From the NCBI GenBank assembly GCA_963965975.1, contig OZ014411.1, forward strand, positions 23,027,749 to 23,091,748: 64,000 nt of DNA, in the 5' to 3' direction. Position 1 is the stretch's first letter, and each line of letters opens with the position of its first letter. The DNA is from Xestospongia bergquistia (Eukaryota; Porifera; Demospongiae; Haplosclerida; Petrosiidae). The notes beneath the pieces were generated by a model that did no database searches, had not been told where the DNA came from, and saw nothing but the letters and a program-made list of their open reading frames with translations. The translations under genes and the position numbers were made by a program. This document shows, piece by piece, positions 24,501-35,700 of this stretch.

Positions 24501-27500
24501 TTAGCGATATGATGATTATCATTCTTTAGTATTGGTATCGTGATGACAATAATAGTTTTAGCTTATTGTTATAATACTATATGTGCATAAAGCTTTCCAC
24601 ATGTTATATTTTCACCTGTTTACATGTTGGAAATTGATTATATAGTAGTTGTTCTGTGACTGTGTATTTATCTTTGGAAAAGTTGATAGTTGATGATGAT
24701 TTAGTGAGTATGTGGATCTACATACATAACATGTTCATGAAGTACATTACATTAAAGCACAGTACAATTTAAAAATCATCCTATAATTGTATTGGAAGAC
24801 ACTGACTTAATTGACTAGAGCTATATTCATTCAAATTTGAGAATGACACTAAACTCATAGTGGAAGAATCAAGGTACCCATGTGTGTTTCTCATTTGAAC
24901 AATACTTAAGCTTATCTATTGTGTACAGTACTTAACAGAACATCTTACAGCTGCTGTCACTATTTGAAACAAGTGCAATTAGAGCTATGATTATGAACTA
25001 ATTTAAGGTCCTTGATCGGCTGCGAAAGAAGTGTCTAGAAACAATTTGTAAATAACTGGCCATAACATGCCCAGAGGAAACAAATGAGTTCCAGAGAGGA
25101 CAAATTATAGCTTTGCACCATAATATATTTAAACTATCATCTAGAGCTACATCAAAACAGCTAAATTTATAAAAATATTATAAATATGGCAATGAAAAAA
25201 GCATGTTAGTATAAGTCAAAGGCAAGATGGATAAATTTTCAATATGATGAAGAAAGTCTTAATAACATACTTTCTTGTCTCTGTTTCATAAGTCTAAGAC
25301 AAATAAATGGGAGAAAAAATAGAGAGACAACAACTACAGAACTTACAATGTGGAGGGTGACATCTATTATAGGTGAGATAAAGATGTTTATCTGTGGGCT
25401 TTGTGTACAAATCAGTTACAATCAAACCATCTTTAAGGGCCACACTAACATCAAGGAAATTAACGTCTGTATGGGACCAATTTACTGTCACCTTGATTGT
25501 AGGATGAAACTGCTTTAAACTATCAATGAATTGAATGAGTTTTCCATGTCTCCAAATATAAAAGATGTCATCAATGTAACACCACCAAATATCTGACTTG
25601 ACTTCCTGTGACTTAAGGAATGTATCCTCCAGCACTTCCATGAAAATATTGGCATAAGATGATGCCATTCTTGTGGCCATGGCAGTTCCTTATAAGAACT
25701 TCTCACCATTAAAGGTGAAACGAAATATTTTAACGAAACTTGAAAAAAGGCCCTAACTGTGAGCTCTACAATGCTAGATGTGATTAATTGTGATTTAAAG
25801 GAAGCTCAAAGCATCTTGCTTGCTTGCTTCTTTGCCTGTAATATTATGTTTTTAGATTTTTCCTCAGAGACTGCTGCTAATTCTCAAATCTTTGTTTACT
25901 CAGTCTAATTTCTATTTGATAGCAGTTTATTGAAAGATGTTGCTGCCTATTAATGAAATTCATTGAATGGCATATGTATTATCATTTAAAGTGATTTTAT
26001 TTTATTTGTTACTTTTAATTGTCAAATACAACAAAACAAAGAAAGTTGATACAAATATACGTGTACGTGTGGATATATTGCTGACAGTTGATGCAGATCG
26101 AGTTGGTAATAAACCTTCTCAAAAAGATCTCTCGTGCAAGTCTGGATCAGACAACGACCTTTCCAAGACCATAGATCAATCTGAACTAAGAAATGTTCCA
26201 TTACTGAGGAGCTCATGATCATCCATTGACCAACATGGAGTACTAGTAATAGCTTGACGATGGGACTTTGAATGTCCAAGAGCAGTGCTATATAAAGGAA
26301 TGTAAGCTAGGCCTGTTTTTTGAGCAAGAGCTTCGGGTTTGAATAGAGCAAAATCTTCATTATCATTTGGCTCCAACACATGTGCTTTAGTAACTGACCA
26401 ATCAAGTGGGTACACTCCAATGACTCTAAAACTTGATACGATGTTTTCTATTGAAAAAGCTTTTGACCAAGCCTGAGAGAAAAGTCAACAAAATCATACT
26501 GAGATACTGTCTTGCCAGGGTTTTTAGCAATAAATTGTGACAACTCTGTCTCCATGATACTTTTAATGGTGCAAAGCATCCTCTGTCCAGCAGCTGCATC
26601 ACATGCGTTGTATGAGGTGGGAGGATGAAAATGATAACTTGATTTTGAGCATCCATGTTGATAGTATCAGGACAATAATGAGTAGAGTGCCCCATCCAAT
26701 AATAGAAGTAGTGGGCAAACTTGTGGGGCATATAGTAGGAAATGTTTTGTGAACCAATTGAAAATAGATCCCTTGACATCCAGCCACTGTCAGAGAGGCC
26801 GTGGAGCATTCCAGGGATTTCTCCTCTAGTTAACTCATGACTTAAAGATTTTCTGTTAAATATGACGAAGGGAGGTATAATGTAACCAGCTGGACACGAG
26901 CAAGCCAAAACAGTTTTTTGTGCTTTAGTATTTCCAGTTATGTGGCTAGGATTTCTAGAACCAATCTCGTCCACTATCTTCAAACATTTTGGGCTAAGTG
27001 GAAGCCCGGTTTCGTTGCAGTTGAAAATGCAAGAAGGATCATCAAGTATGCCATTGGTTTCTAGAGTTTCTTCAAGCATATCGAAGTAATGATTGAGTAC
27101 ATCTGGATTGGTTGCAATTGCCCTTCCATAAGATAACGGTACAACCATCTTCAGAGTTAATTTGGGATGCCTACCCAGAAATCTCTCCCACCATCCATTT
27201 GATAGTGTTGTTTCAATTCTTTGAACTAAAGCCAGTACTTGTTTCTTGGTATGCAGGTACCCAATCTTAGCAGTTTGGATTAAAAAACTCACTAATTCCT
27301 CTTCTTCAAACCTTAAATAAGGAGTTGGACCTGACCTTGCCTTACAATCAACTTTGCCACTCACTCTATCATGGACTGAGAAGATTTCACAAGCTTGTCT
27401 GATTGGCATTCCCAACTTGACTTCCTTAACTGCTTTTTCCATACTCTTGCTGTTCCATCTCCTGTATGTAGGACCACGCCGTGGCAAAGAGCAGGATGAG

Positions 27501-30500
27501 GTTTCCTTACTCGAAGTAGATCTATGCATGGCTTTCACGACTCTTCTTGAAATGGGTGGGTGAGAATACATCTAGATCTGTAAATAAAGTAAAAGCAGTC
27601 AACCACTCAACTAGGCTACAGGCTACCTTAAATCAGATGAGTTTCTATCTTCCACATGCATCCGAATACTGGTCAAGTGACCCACCTGCACTCTTACACT
27701 TGTAATCTCGGTTATACAAGAAGTGCAGGGCTCCAGCTTGGAGGTTTGAAAGAGGAATCATTGATGAACTAGAATCTCACGTTTCATTGCTTGTCTCCAA
27801 TTCCCAGCTATTTCCCAGATAGATGTCGGTTCAACTGTACGAAAACCGCAGTATGCGTACAATGTTGATCATCGAGCTGCAGCACTTGTATACTGTATTT
27901 TTGCAAGTTAATATTTTGTACACAAGTAGTACAGGTAAGCACCTACCAGTAACTGCAGAATCAGCTTTATAGCATTCACCATTTAGTAGATATAGATGTC
28001 CGAAAATCGGTCCGTATGACTATTGGTCTGTTACTCTATATGCAGGAGCCCATAAAATGCAGGGGTAGGAACATGCAATACCCATGCAAGCAAGCAATTT
28101 TGTGAAACTGCATCCTATTCGCTGAATTCATTATCACTTTGAAACATGACAGGCTCTTGATGATCATCTAGTTCATCAAGAAGTCATTTCAGTCAAGCTC
28201 ACAAATCACATTGCCTGCAGTCTTGACTTTGGTCTTTTTCTCATATTTGTTTTGCTATATAGTATATTGATGTTTATATTCTATCATTCCAGGTTTATAT
28301 TGTGTTCATATAAAGTTAGGTTTACAATATGGAGCGCTATGTTACATAAACTGTTTGTGTTCCATTCCATCATGCCTTTCGTTGCGTAATAGAATGTTTA
28401 TCCATTCATAATAATATTGTGTGTACGTGTTGAAACGTGTCATATGGGAGGGGAAGTAGGCATGGTAAATTGAATAAAATGGAGGCTATGGAGCTTGCTC
28501 TGTTGGTTGGTCTTATCTGGCGTCCCAGTTGGCCTCTTGGTTGAAATTTTACACTCTCTGACAAACTTGTCTCTTAGGTTTTTCCATCTCCTTTTGTAGT
28601 CAACAACACTGGTGGCCAACAAGATTCCTAAAGTATACTATTTTCCAAGAAATCTGCATACACAAACAGTAGTTACCAGGCATTCTTTTCTTTAATGAAT
28701 GCCTGGGTATGAGGCTAGCTTAGATAATATTTATCTTAGGTAGTTAGTGACGGTCTGTCATACAATATTTAAAATTAGTTTGCATTCCCAGTATACAAGT
28801 CATCATTAATTTACCTTGATATTATTCATGACTTTTGTTCTTAATCCCATTCATTTCCAGATGTGCAGCATGGTTTGTTATTTATGCCTCACTTTAATAC
28901 ATGGATTTTGCTTATCATGACAACTCGATGAGAATTGTAAGAAGTTAGACAGTTATCACATTTCTAGAAAATTAATGAATTTATTTGAAAACTTGTGCTG
29001 TGTACTGTCACTTACAGGACAGAAAAATTTTTGTGCTTTGCAATGTCATTCGTTTTCAAATGTTCAGCTTGGTTTAGTTTTTATGCCTCGCTTTAGTACA
29101 GGAATTTTATTTATCATGACAACACAATGAGAATTGTAAGAAGTTAGACAGTTATCACGTTTCTAGAAAATTAACGAATTTATTTTAAAACTTGTGCTGT
29201 GTACTGTCACTTACAGGACAGAAAAAATTTTGTGCTTTGCAACGTCATTCGTTTTCAAATGTTCAGCATGGTTTAGTTTTTATGCCTCGCTTTAGTACAG
29301 GAATTTTATTTATCATGACAACACAATGAGAATTGTAAGAAGTTAGACAGTTATCACGTTTCTAGAAAATTAACGAATTTATTTTAAAACTTGTGCTGTG
29401 TACTGTCACTTACAGGACAGAAAATTTTTTGTGCTTTGCAATGTCATTCGTTTTCAAATGTTCAGCATGGTTTAGTTTTTATGCCTCGCTTTAGTACAGG
29501 AATTTTATTTATCATGACAACACAATGAGAATTGTAAGAAGTTAGACAGTTATCACGTTTCTAGAAAATTAACGAATTTATTTTAAAAATTGTGCTGTGT
29601 ACTGTCACTTACAGGACAGAAAATTTTTTGTGCTTTGCAATGTCATTCGTTTTCAAATGTTCAGCATGGTTTAGTTTTTATGCCTCACTTTAGTACAGGA
29701 ATTTTATTTATCATGACAACACGATGAGAATTGTAAGAAGTTAGACAGTTATCATGTTTCTAGAAAATGAAGTACTTTATTGGAAAGCAAAGTAACTTCA
29801 ACTTTGCAAAGACATAATATCAAAAAAGCAATCATGAAAATATAAGTAATAAAATATTTCTTGGAAGATTATAAAAACCAACTTTAAGAAAGGTGACAAT
29901 AATTTAAATAATGTAAAAAAAATTCCAACATAAGCAACTATAAGAGTCATTGACATAATATCAGTCTTTCAACTAACATAATGTTTGTTTTATAAACACA
30001 GGAAGGTGTACATAATAACATTAATAAAGCTTCTCCTTTTAAAAACCAACTATCATCTATATTGACTGGTCTCATCCATAATCATTTTAATTTTGATTTT
30101 TTTCTGTCATTCCTCTATGAGCCCATCCAGCTTTTAAATTTTGTAGCAGCTTATGCTATGTACAAGTACATGTATTTCAACAATCACTTCCTATGTGCAG
30201 TATGGTTTAGTTTTTATCCCTCGTTTTAATACAGGGATTTTCCTTATCATGACAACATGATGAGAATTGTAAGAAGTTTGACAGTTATCATGTTTCTAGA
30301 ATGTGAAGTAGTTTATTGCAAAACAAAGTAACTTCAATTTGCAAAGACATAATATCAAAAAAGCAATCATGAAAATATAAATAATAAAGTATAGCCTAAA
30401 GATGACAGTACATTATGCTTATTGATATCTAAGAGTACAATTCCAGATGTGCGTAGTAGAACTGTACATGTACAAAATTTTCATAACCAGCTAACTGGCT

Positions 30501-31566
30501 GTTCATAACCTACAGTTAACCGGTAACCAACCACAGTCACGCCCATGGCCACACCCACAACACATTGAAGTCTGAAAAGTTCAAAAATGACTTAAAATAA
30601 GGTTATACATTATTGTAATAATGTTCACATGTATAATATTTGTCTTGAGAACGCAATGGAGGTAAATTGCTGTGCAAAAAAAACTTGTCTACATTTTCCG
30701 TTACCTTGAGAAGCATCTGAAAAAATTTTGTCATATGTTGAACAATGCCAAGTGTGTAAATGCGTCTTAAGGTTAGTCGTTCTTCCCCCATGGACAACTT
30801 TAACACAGACTTTACAGGTAACTTTCTTTCCATCTTTTTCTCCTTGTTTGTACTCAAAGTACTTATAGGAGATAAGGTCGTCTCCCATATGTATTATTAT
30901 TAGGGTTAGACAGCGAAGGCTAACCTAGGTTGATAGTTAATAAGATAGTATTAACTGCCTGGACAGACTGAATAGCTGTGCCAGTGCTGGTATATTTATA
31001 AGAACAATAACAATATTCATACAGGAAGTGTAGCATGTGAGATATAATCACATGATGTAGTGCTAGTCACTACATACTTCCATACCTGAGAACTCTTGCC
31101 TGTAGGAGTAATAATTGAATTGGCCATCTTCTCAGACTACGTGCCAACAATAATAATTAATATTAATTAATATTATTTATGATGGGTGTGGCCAGACAGG
31201 TTATCAGTGATGCAAAAATTAAAACGGTTACTGAATTTTATCAATAAAATCAATAAGTTAATCAGTTATTAGGTGTAGGTGCCCAACTATAGTGTGTACT
31301 GCTATCAGTTGTATATGTTGATCCATTATCCTTAATAATAATAGTGATAATTACAAATAATGCCACTACATTTTAATGGATAATCCAGGCCATCCCTATA
31401 TATGTATTTCTACTGGATGTTATTTTGTTGTCATTGCTGTCTTTTATAAATATAGTGTGTGATAATTAATCATTACTACTTATTGCTTTGTTTACTTTTT
31501 ACAGCATTAACAGTGGCTGCTCGAGGATACAAGTCAGCTCCAGCACTTAACTTTAAACAACAGTGA
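21529..31566 (+). CDS. Unrecognised protein: acidic repeats, then basic lysine-rich coiled region (399 aa)
   Basis: Exons 21529-22280, 22840-22900, 23536-23612, 24079-24177, 24264-24412 and 31505-31566 join in phase (1200 nt, 400 codons with TGA). I do not recognise the family. Seen: a basic N-terminus (MPKKTSKKND) with an SLRP-type motif and Pro/Thr-rich stretch; an acidic region with repeated ENIE-D-E-NI units (about residues 145-235); a charged helical stretch rich in Lys/Arg (KKKEKVKILKKRKADKK, a likely nuclear localisation signal); and a C-terminus with FMQDRLYIFPNRYKRAP. The composition suggests a nuclear or nucleolar protein (inference). The start is the ATG in CAGTCATGCC; an in-frame GTG further up is not needed. 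The last intron is 7092 nt and holds four transposon remnants. If it is retained, the protein stops two codons later (GGT TAG), losing only about 20 residues. Confidence 0.7.
22281..22839. other. Intron 1 of the 21529 gene
   Basis: 559 nt, AT-rich, ending in CCTTTTTAG. No other feature is recognised. Confidence 0.5.
22901..23535. other. Intron 2 of the 21529 gene with a dispersed repeat
   Basis: 635 nt. The segment at about 23060-23195 (GAAGACTGGACAG ... GCTATGG ... CAGTCAC) is weakly similar to 8785-8935, so both may be copies of one old repeat family. Confidence 0.4.
23640..24030. repeat. Tandem repeat of about 86 bp, 4-5 units
   Basis: TATACACATTAACTATAGTA recurs at about 23642, 23738, 23823, 23910 and 23996. 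Each unit also carries ACAGTACATGTGCAGTAATG. It lies in intron 3 of the 21529 gene. Confidence 0.9.
25294..25709 (-). pseudogene. Penelope-like reverse transcriptase fragment
   Basis: The fragment reads MA(T)RMASSYANIFM, then WWCYIDDIFYIW with the YIDD catalytic box, FHPTIKVTVNWS, VNFLDVSV, TDLYTKPTDKHLYL and CHPPHCK. These are the ordered C-terminal motifs of reverse transcriptases of Penelope-like elements. About 130 residues remain of an element protein that is normally several times longer. No GIY-YIG endonuclease is seen downstream. A truncated, dead copy in an intron. Confidence 0.75.
26176..27571 (-). pseudogene. Pogo/Tigger-type DDE transposase, decayed
   Basis: A 381-codon frame (27571 down to 26426) is followed in another frame by the C-terminus down to 26176. 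Seen: N-terminal helix-turn-helix-like part (MEKAVKEVKLGMPIRQACEIF), NGWWERFLGRHPKL, a DDE_1 core with FNCNETGL, KTVLACSCPAGYIIPP, MGHSTHYCPD and LPPHTTHVMQLLD. Two catalytic aspartates are gone: NETGL instead of DETG, and MGHSTHY instead of DGHSTH. A frameshift near 26465 separates the tail (SSFRVIGVYPLDWS). Known: this family cuts and pastes at TA. Inferred: dead copy. Terminal inverted repeats were not identified. Confidence 0.85.
28440..28640 (-). pseudogene. MADF (Myb/SANT-like) domain fragment
   Basis: About 60 residues with VVDYKRRWKNLRDKFVRECK, the signature of the MADF DNA-binding domain found in Harbinger/PIF accessory proteins and Adf-1-like regulators. No start or partner exon was found. 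Probably a transposon remnant. Confidence 0.5.
28862..29800. repeat. 199-bp satellite, about 4.6 units, plus a related segment at 30190-30400
   Basis: TGTGCAG/TGTTCAG starts units at 28862, 29061, 29260, 29459 and 29658, always 199 nt apart. The middle copies are nearly identical. The array ends in AAGTACTTTATTGGAAAGCA; this end plus half a unit is repeated about 530 nt downstream (30190-30400), so the array is part of a larger dispersed repeat. Confidence 0.95.
30603..30888 (-). pseudogene. BED-type zinc finger fragment (hAT-like)
   Basis: Reads MGDDLISYKYFEYKQG, VTCKVCVK, HGGRTTNLKTHLHTWH: aromatic residues, CxxC and HxxxxH in the order of a BED finger, the DNA-binding domain of hAT transposases. 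It runs on to 30625 in one frame. The transposase catalytic part is not present nearby, so this is a fragment or a captured exon. Confidence 0.65.
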
Positions 31567-32753
31567 CAATCATCACTTTAACATTATTATATTCTTTGAC
31601 CTTTATTTTTAATTATTGTTTAGTTCATCTGATAGTGTAATGTAGTTTAAAATATATATTATATTTTAAACAACCTAACTATTATAATTATTATGCAAAG
31701 AAGGACACTTTTAAGCCAACGTTTGACAAATACAGACAATTAAGTGTAAGATGCATTTAAATAATGATTAATTTTTAATTATATCTTATAAAATTACATA
31801 AATTTCAATAATTGTCTTACCTAGGAACCAATAATAATTGTTATAATTATTGCAGGGGTCAGTGCTGCAACATATAAAATGTATTCCAATACTGATCTTT
31901 TCTAAAAAAATAATAGTAATGATTATTAGACCTAAATGATTGCTTTCCTCTCTAAACATGTGAGCAGTTATCAATACAACAAACAGGTCATAGGAGAACC
32001 TTATCTAATATATCACCTTATAATTATATTGTTTGTGATTGTGAGATAGTCAAAGAAAAATGTAGGCATTTTGTCTTCGTCTTTAGATAGTATTAGTAAA
32101 TGTCTATAACAGTAATTTTTCAACAGTGTATGTTACAAGTACAACCAGTTGCAGATGATAGAAAATTGCAACAATCTGGTACTAACCAACACATGTTACT
32201 ACCGGTATCAAGCAGTTTATTAAAGTGCCATTGATATACTTCATAGTGAAGACTGATCTATATTATATCTAAATTCACAGAAACCAAGTTCATATATTTA
32301 CATATCTACAGACATTTTACGAACTACTTGATTTTAAGGATGAAAGTTTAATCACATGACTATAAACTGTTCTTTAGAATATTAATAAAATAAACTCTTG
32401 AACTCAATCAACTTTGTGCAAAAATTCTATTGATTATAATATGTCATTACTTACAGTGTAAAAGATGATTTATTAAACTTTGTTCGGAGTACCAACTTCT
32501 AGTTGTTGGTATGAAGTAGATGACACTGGACTGCAACTTCAAGGTTCAAAGTCCACTGTGTCTAGCATATGTACATACGAAATTGTGATTTTGGAAAACG
32601 TTATCACATACTCATATGATGTTAATATTTCAACAGACAATGTCATGCTATCATGTATTAGTTAATTTAGGTATTAGAAAGTGAAACCATTCAACAATAT
32701 TAAAATTAAAGATAATAGAAAAATTACTAGTATAATCAACAATATGAAATATT
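31567..32753. other. Convergent intergenic region
   Basis: 3' flanks of the 21529 gene (plus) and the NLR (minus). AT-rich, with AATAATTATTA-type stretches. No gene is supported. Confidence 0.6.
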
Positions 32754-35700
32754 TTAACACTCAGGACACTTCCAGTATTTATCAATATCATCAATATCAA
32801 CACATGAAATGTGATACCAGCGAGTACATTCATCACATCCAACTAGTCTATGAAACTCTGACTTTCTAAATTTCTTTCCACATGTTTGACAATATGTTTC
32901 ATGTATCTGCTCTGCAGTAAGATTTTTCTGATATCGTGGAGATAAAGTTAGTGAACGGTTAGTTTTGTCAGTTGGAAAAGCATTTTTTATTGCATCTGCT
33001 CCTGCAGTGCCTATACTAAAGTCAAGTATTTTCAGATAACGTAGTGATTTGTTCCTCCTTAGTCCAGCTGCTAGAGTTAAGGCCCCAACTTTTTTAATAG
33101 AAGAATGACCAGTGATTTTCAATGAAATTAAGGTAGTGTTTCTATGAAGTGCATCAGATAGAGCAGATAATGAAGTGTGAAGATTGATATTATGTATTTT
33201 TAAACTACGGATAACATGGACTTGTGAGGACAATGTTTTAAACAATCTCTCTACTTTTGATTCACCTTCCTCACCACTTAGCTCTAATTTTGGCATCAAA
33301 AAAGAGTCTTTTTTGTATTTAATGACCAATCTAGAATCATTTACCTCTTCATTTTCCACTTTAAGCACTGTGTTGCTATTTGTTACAGCATCAGAAAGAC
33401 TTAGTGCATCAAAAAGATCAATTGAGTTATTGGTAAAGCATACACTATGAAGAGGCAATTTCTTAAGCATCTGCACTAAAGCTTGTATATGTGTGGAATG
33501 AAGTTGGACATCAATGAAGGTGAGGTATTTCAATGATGATACAGTACTTAAACTAGTACAAAAGTGGATAAAGTCCTCATCAGGCCAGAATTTTGTTACT
33601 GTTTCATTCATAGTAAGCATGGTGATTGGTGTGTGGTTTAGTCCTTTACCCAGTAAGGCAAAACATTTGCCATCAATATGGGTTATATTGACATGCATGT
33701 AATTATCAGCTTTCTCCACTACATCTTCACACTCTGATGAAAAGCTTTCCTGGTTTGATGTGTCACTTTCTTGTAAGAGGCTGTCATTGTCATCATCTAC
33801 TAAATCACAATTAGTGTCCTCCATTTCAACTTCATCAGACTTTGGACTGAATAACTCCTCTGCCTCCTCTGCACCAATACTGCTTGCTTGATAAGAGCTT
33901 TCAGTTGTACCTACAGAACTCTGTTCACAAGAACTTTCATTATCATCAGACTTTTTAAAGCTTTCTTGATAAGAGATTTCATTGTCATAAGAGTCATTAA
34001 TGTTACTTTGATCATAACTGTCATCAGCATCATTCACTCTATTACTAGAAAATGTAATATTAAAATGACATGCATCATCCTTGTCTGATGAACTATATAA
34101 GCATATGTTAGTCAGAGAATTATTTCTAACTACAGCTCCAACTATGACTAAAGATGATAATATGTCACAACTTACTTCAACATTCTTTAAAGGGCATAAA
34201 GGTGATAAAGAATCGAATGCTTTTGCAATTTTTAATGAATCTGCTTCAGGAATCTTACAGTCAATTAATTCTATATTTGCCAAACTTTTCAGATTGTGCA
34301 TAATAAGAAAAGATACTGGAATGTTTGAAGACTTGACCTTAAGGTGCTGTAGTGATGGCAGTGTAACAGGTACCAAAGTAGGAGATTCACAAGTGTCAAA
34401 ACATGTAAGCTTCAATGTAGTCAAGGATTTCATCCCTGTTAAATATCCAAAAATGCTGGAATCACAGTTGGATATTTTCAATATCTGTAGGTTGGGAAAC
34501 AACTCAGTCAAAGCAGAAAGCTGGTCAGAGCGCCAGTTAGAAACTTTGTTCATTGTGAAATGAAAGCTACACTTGATAACTGTACTGTTCCAGGGCATGT
34601 GATATAATGTTACAATACATTCTTTGAAATCAACTATATTATATATCTTAAGGCTTGAAATGTTTGCACTAGGTTTCAAAGACTTGTTTGTAAATGGTTT
34701 ACAAAAAGTTGGAATATGTTTAGAGTCAATTTTGACATAAAATTTAGTTGATGGCAAAGAAATAGAAATACAGTAGCCAGAACAGTATGAATCAAGCTCA
34801 GAAGCCAGCCGGCAATGAATACATTCGTTATCTAAAACAGAACATATCACTTCTTCATTCTGAGTTTCAAAGAGGAGTTTACAAAGTAAATGGCCATGAC
34901 AGACTTCTAATGAGGAGTACATTTCTTTCATTAAATCAATAGGAATTTTTGTCAAACTGACATAAAAATGTATCACAGGCTCAATGAATATCCTGTCACT
35001 ATTGTCAATGTTAATATCACCTTCTAAATATTTCATTATTGGCAAAACAGACTCATCTTCAAAGAGATCATAATTAGTTGGCACTTTTTGTGACCAGTGT
35101 AGAGCAGCTAAGTATTCTTGAATTATTAAATGATGAAATCTGAATGAAATGGTGTTTGTCCTACCTAAGATCTTGTTTACTTCAGACTGCATTAAGCCTA
35201 ATGTGTTATATTCAAGATTGTCCCACACACACTGTCCATTTTCAATGCCTTCAGCTGCTAATTTTGCAAGTGTTAAGAGATCACTACGAAACTTTACTGG
35301 TACATTACCTAGATCATTTATATTGATATTCTTGGGACAATCATTATTACTTCTTTGTAACAAACAAGTGATAAAACGTGTAAAAAGTTGTGTTATAGTC
35401 TGCAATGAAAACTCTGTTGACCAACTAGTGCTATACAGCTCAGTGAGAAGCGCACAGCAGAGAGGATTGTGCATAACAGATTGAAGGAATGAATTACATG
35501 AGATATATGTTTGAAAGGTTTCCAAACATTTAGGCTCTTGAAACTTATATTTAATATACAAATCTATGCTATCATTGCTAAATCCAGCAATTACTATATG
35601 CTGGTCAATGTGATTCCTAAACCCAATAGGAAGTCTAGAGACAGCAGCTGGACGACACGTGACTATAATTACAGCCATGGGTAGCATGTTACCTGATAAT

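Larger units (their letters stand above)
24413..31504. other. 7.1-kb terminal intron loaded with transposon remnants
   Basis: GT-AG intron between codons that share phase 1. In order it holds a Penelope-like reverse transcriptase piece, a pogo/Tigger-like transposase pseudogene, a MADF-domain piece, a 199-bp satellite and a BED zinc-finger piece, all on the minus strand except the satellite. The other sequence is AT-rich and unassigned. Confidence 0.7.

Noticed and set aside
32480-32665. 61-codon frame downstream of the NLR
   Set aside because: No splice partners, no family signature, AT-rich intergenic context.
34081-34563. 160-codon plus-strand frame inside the NLR exon
   Set aside because: Antisense shadow of the NLR reading frame, with no domain features.
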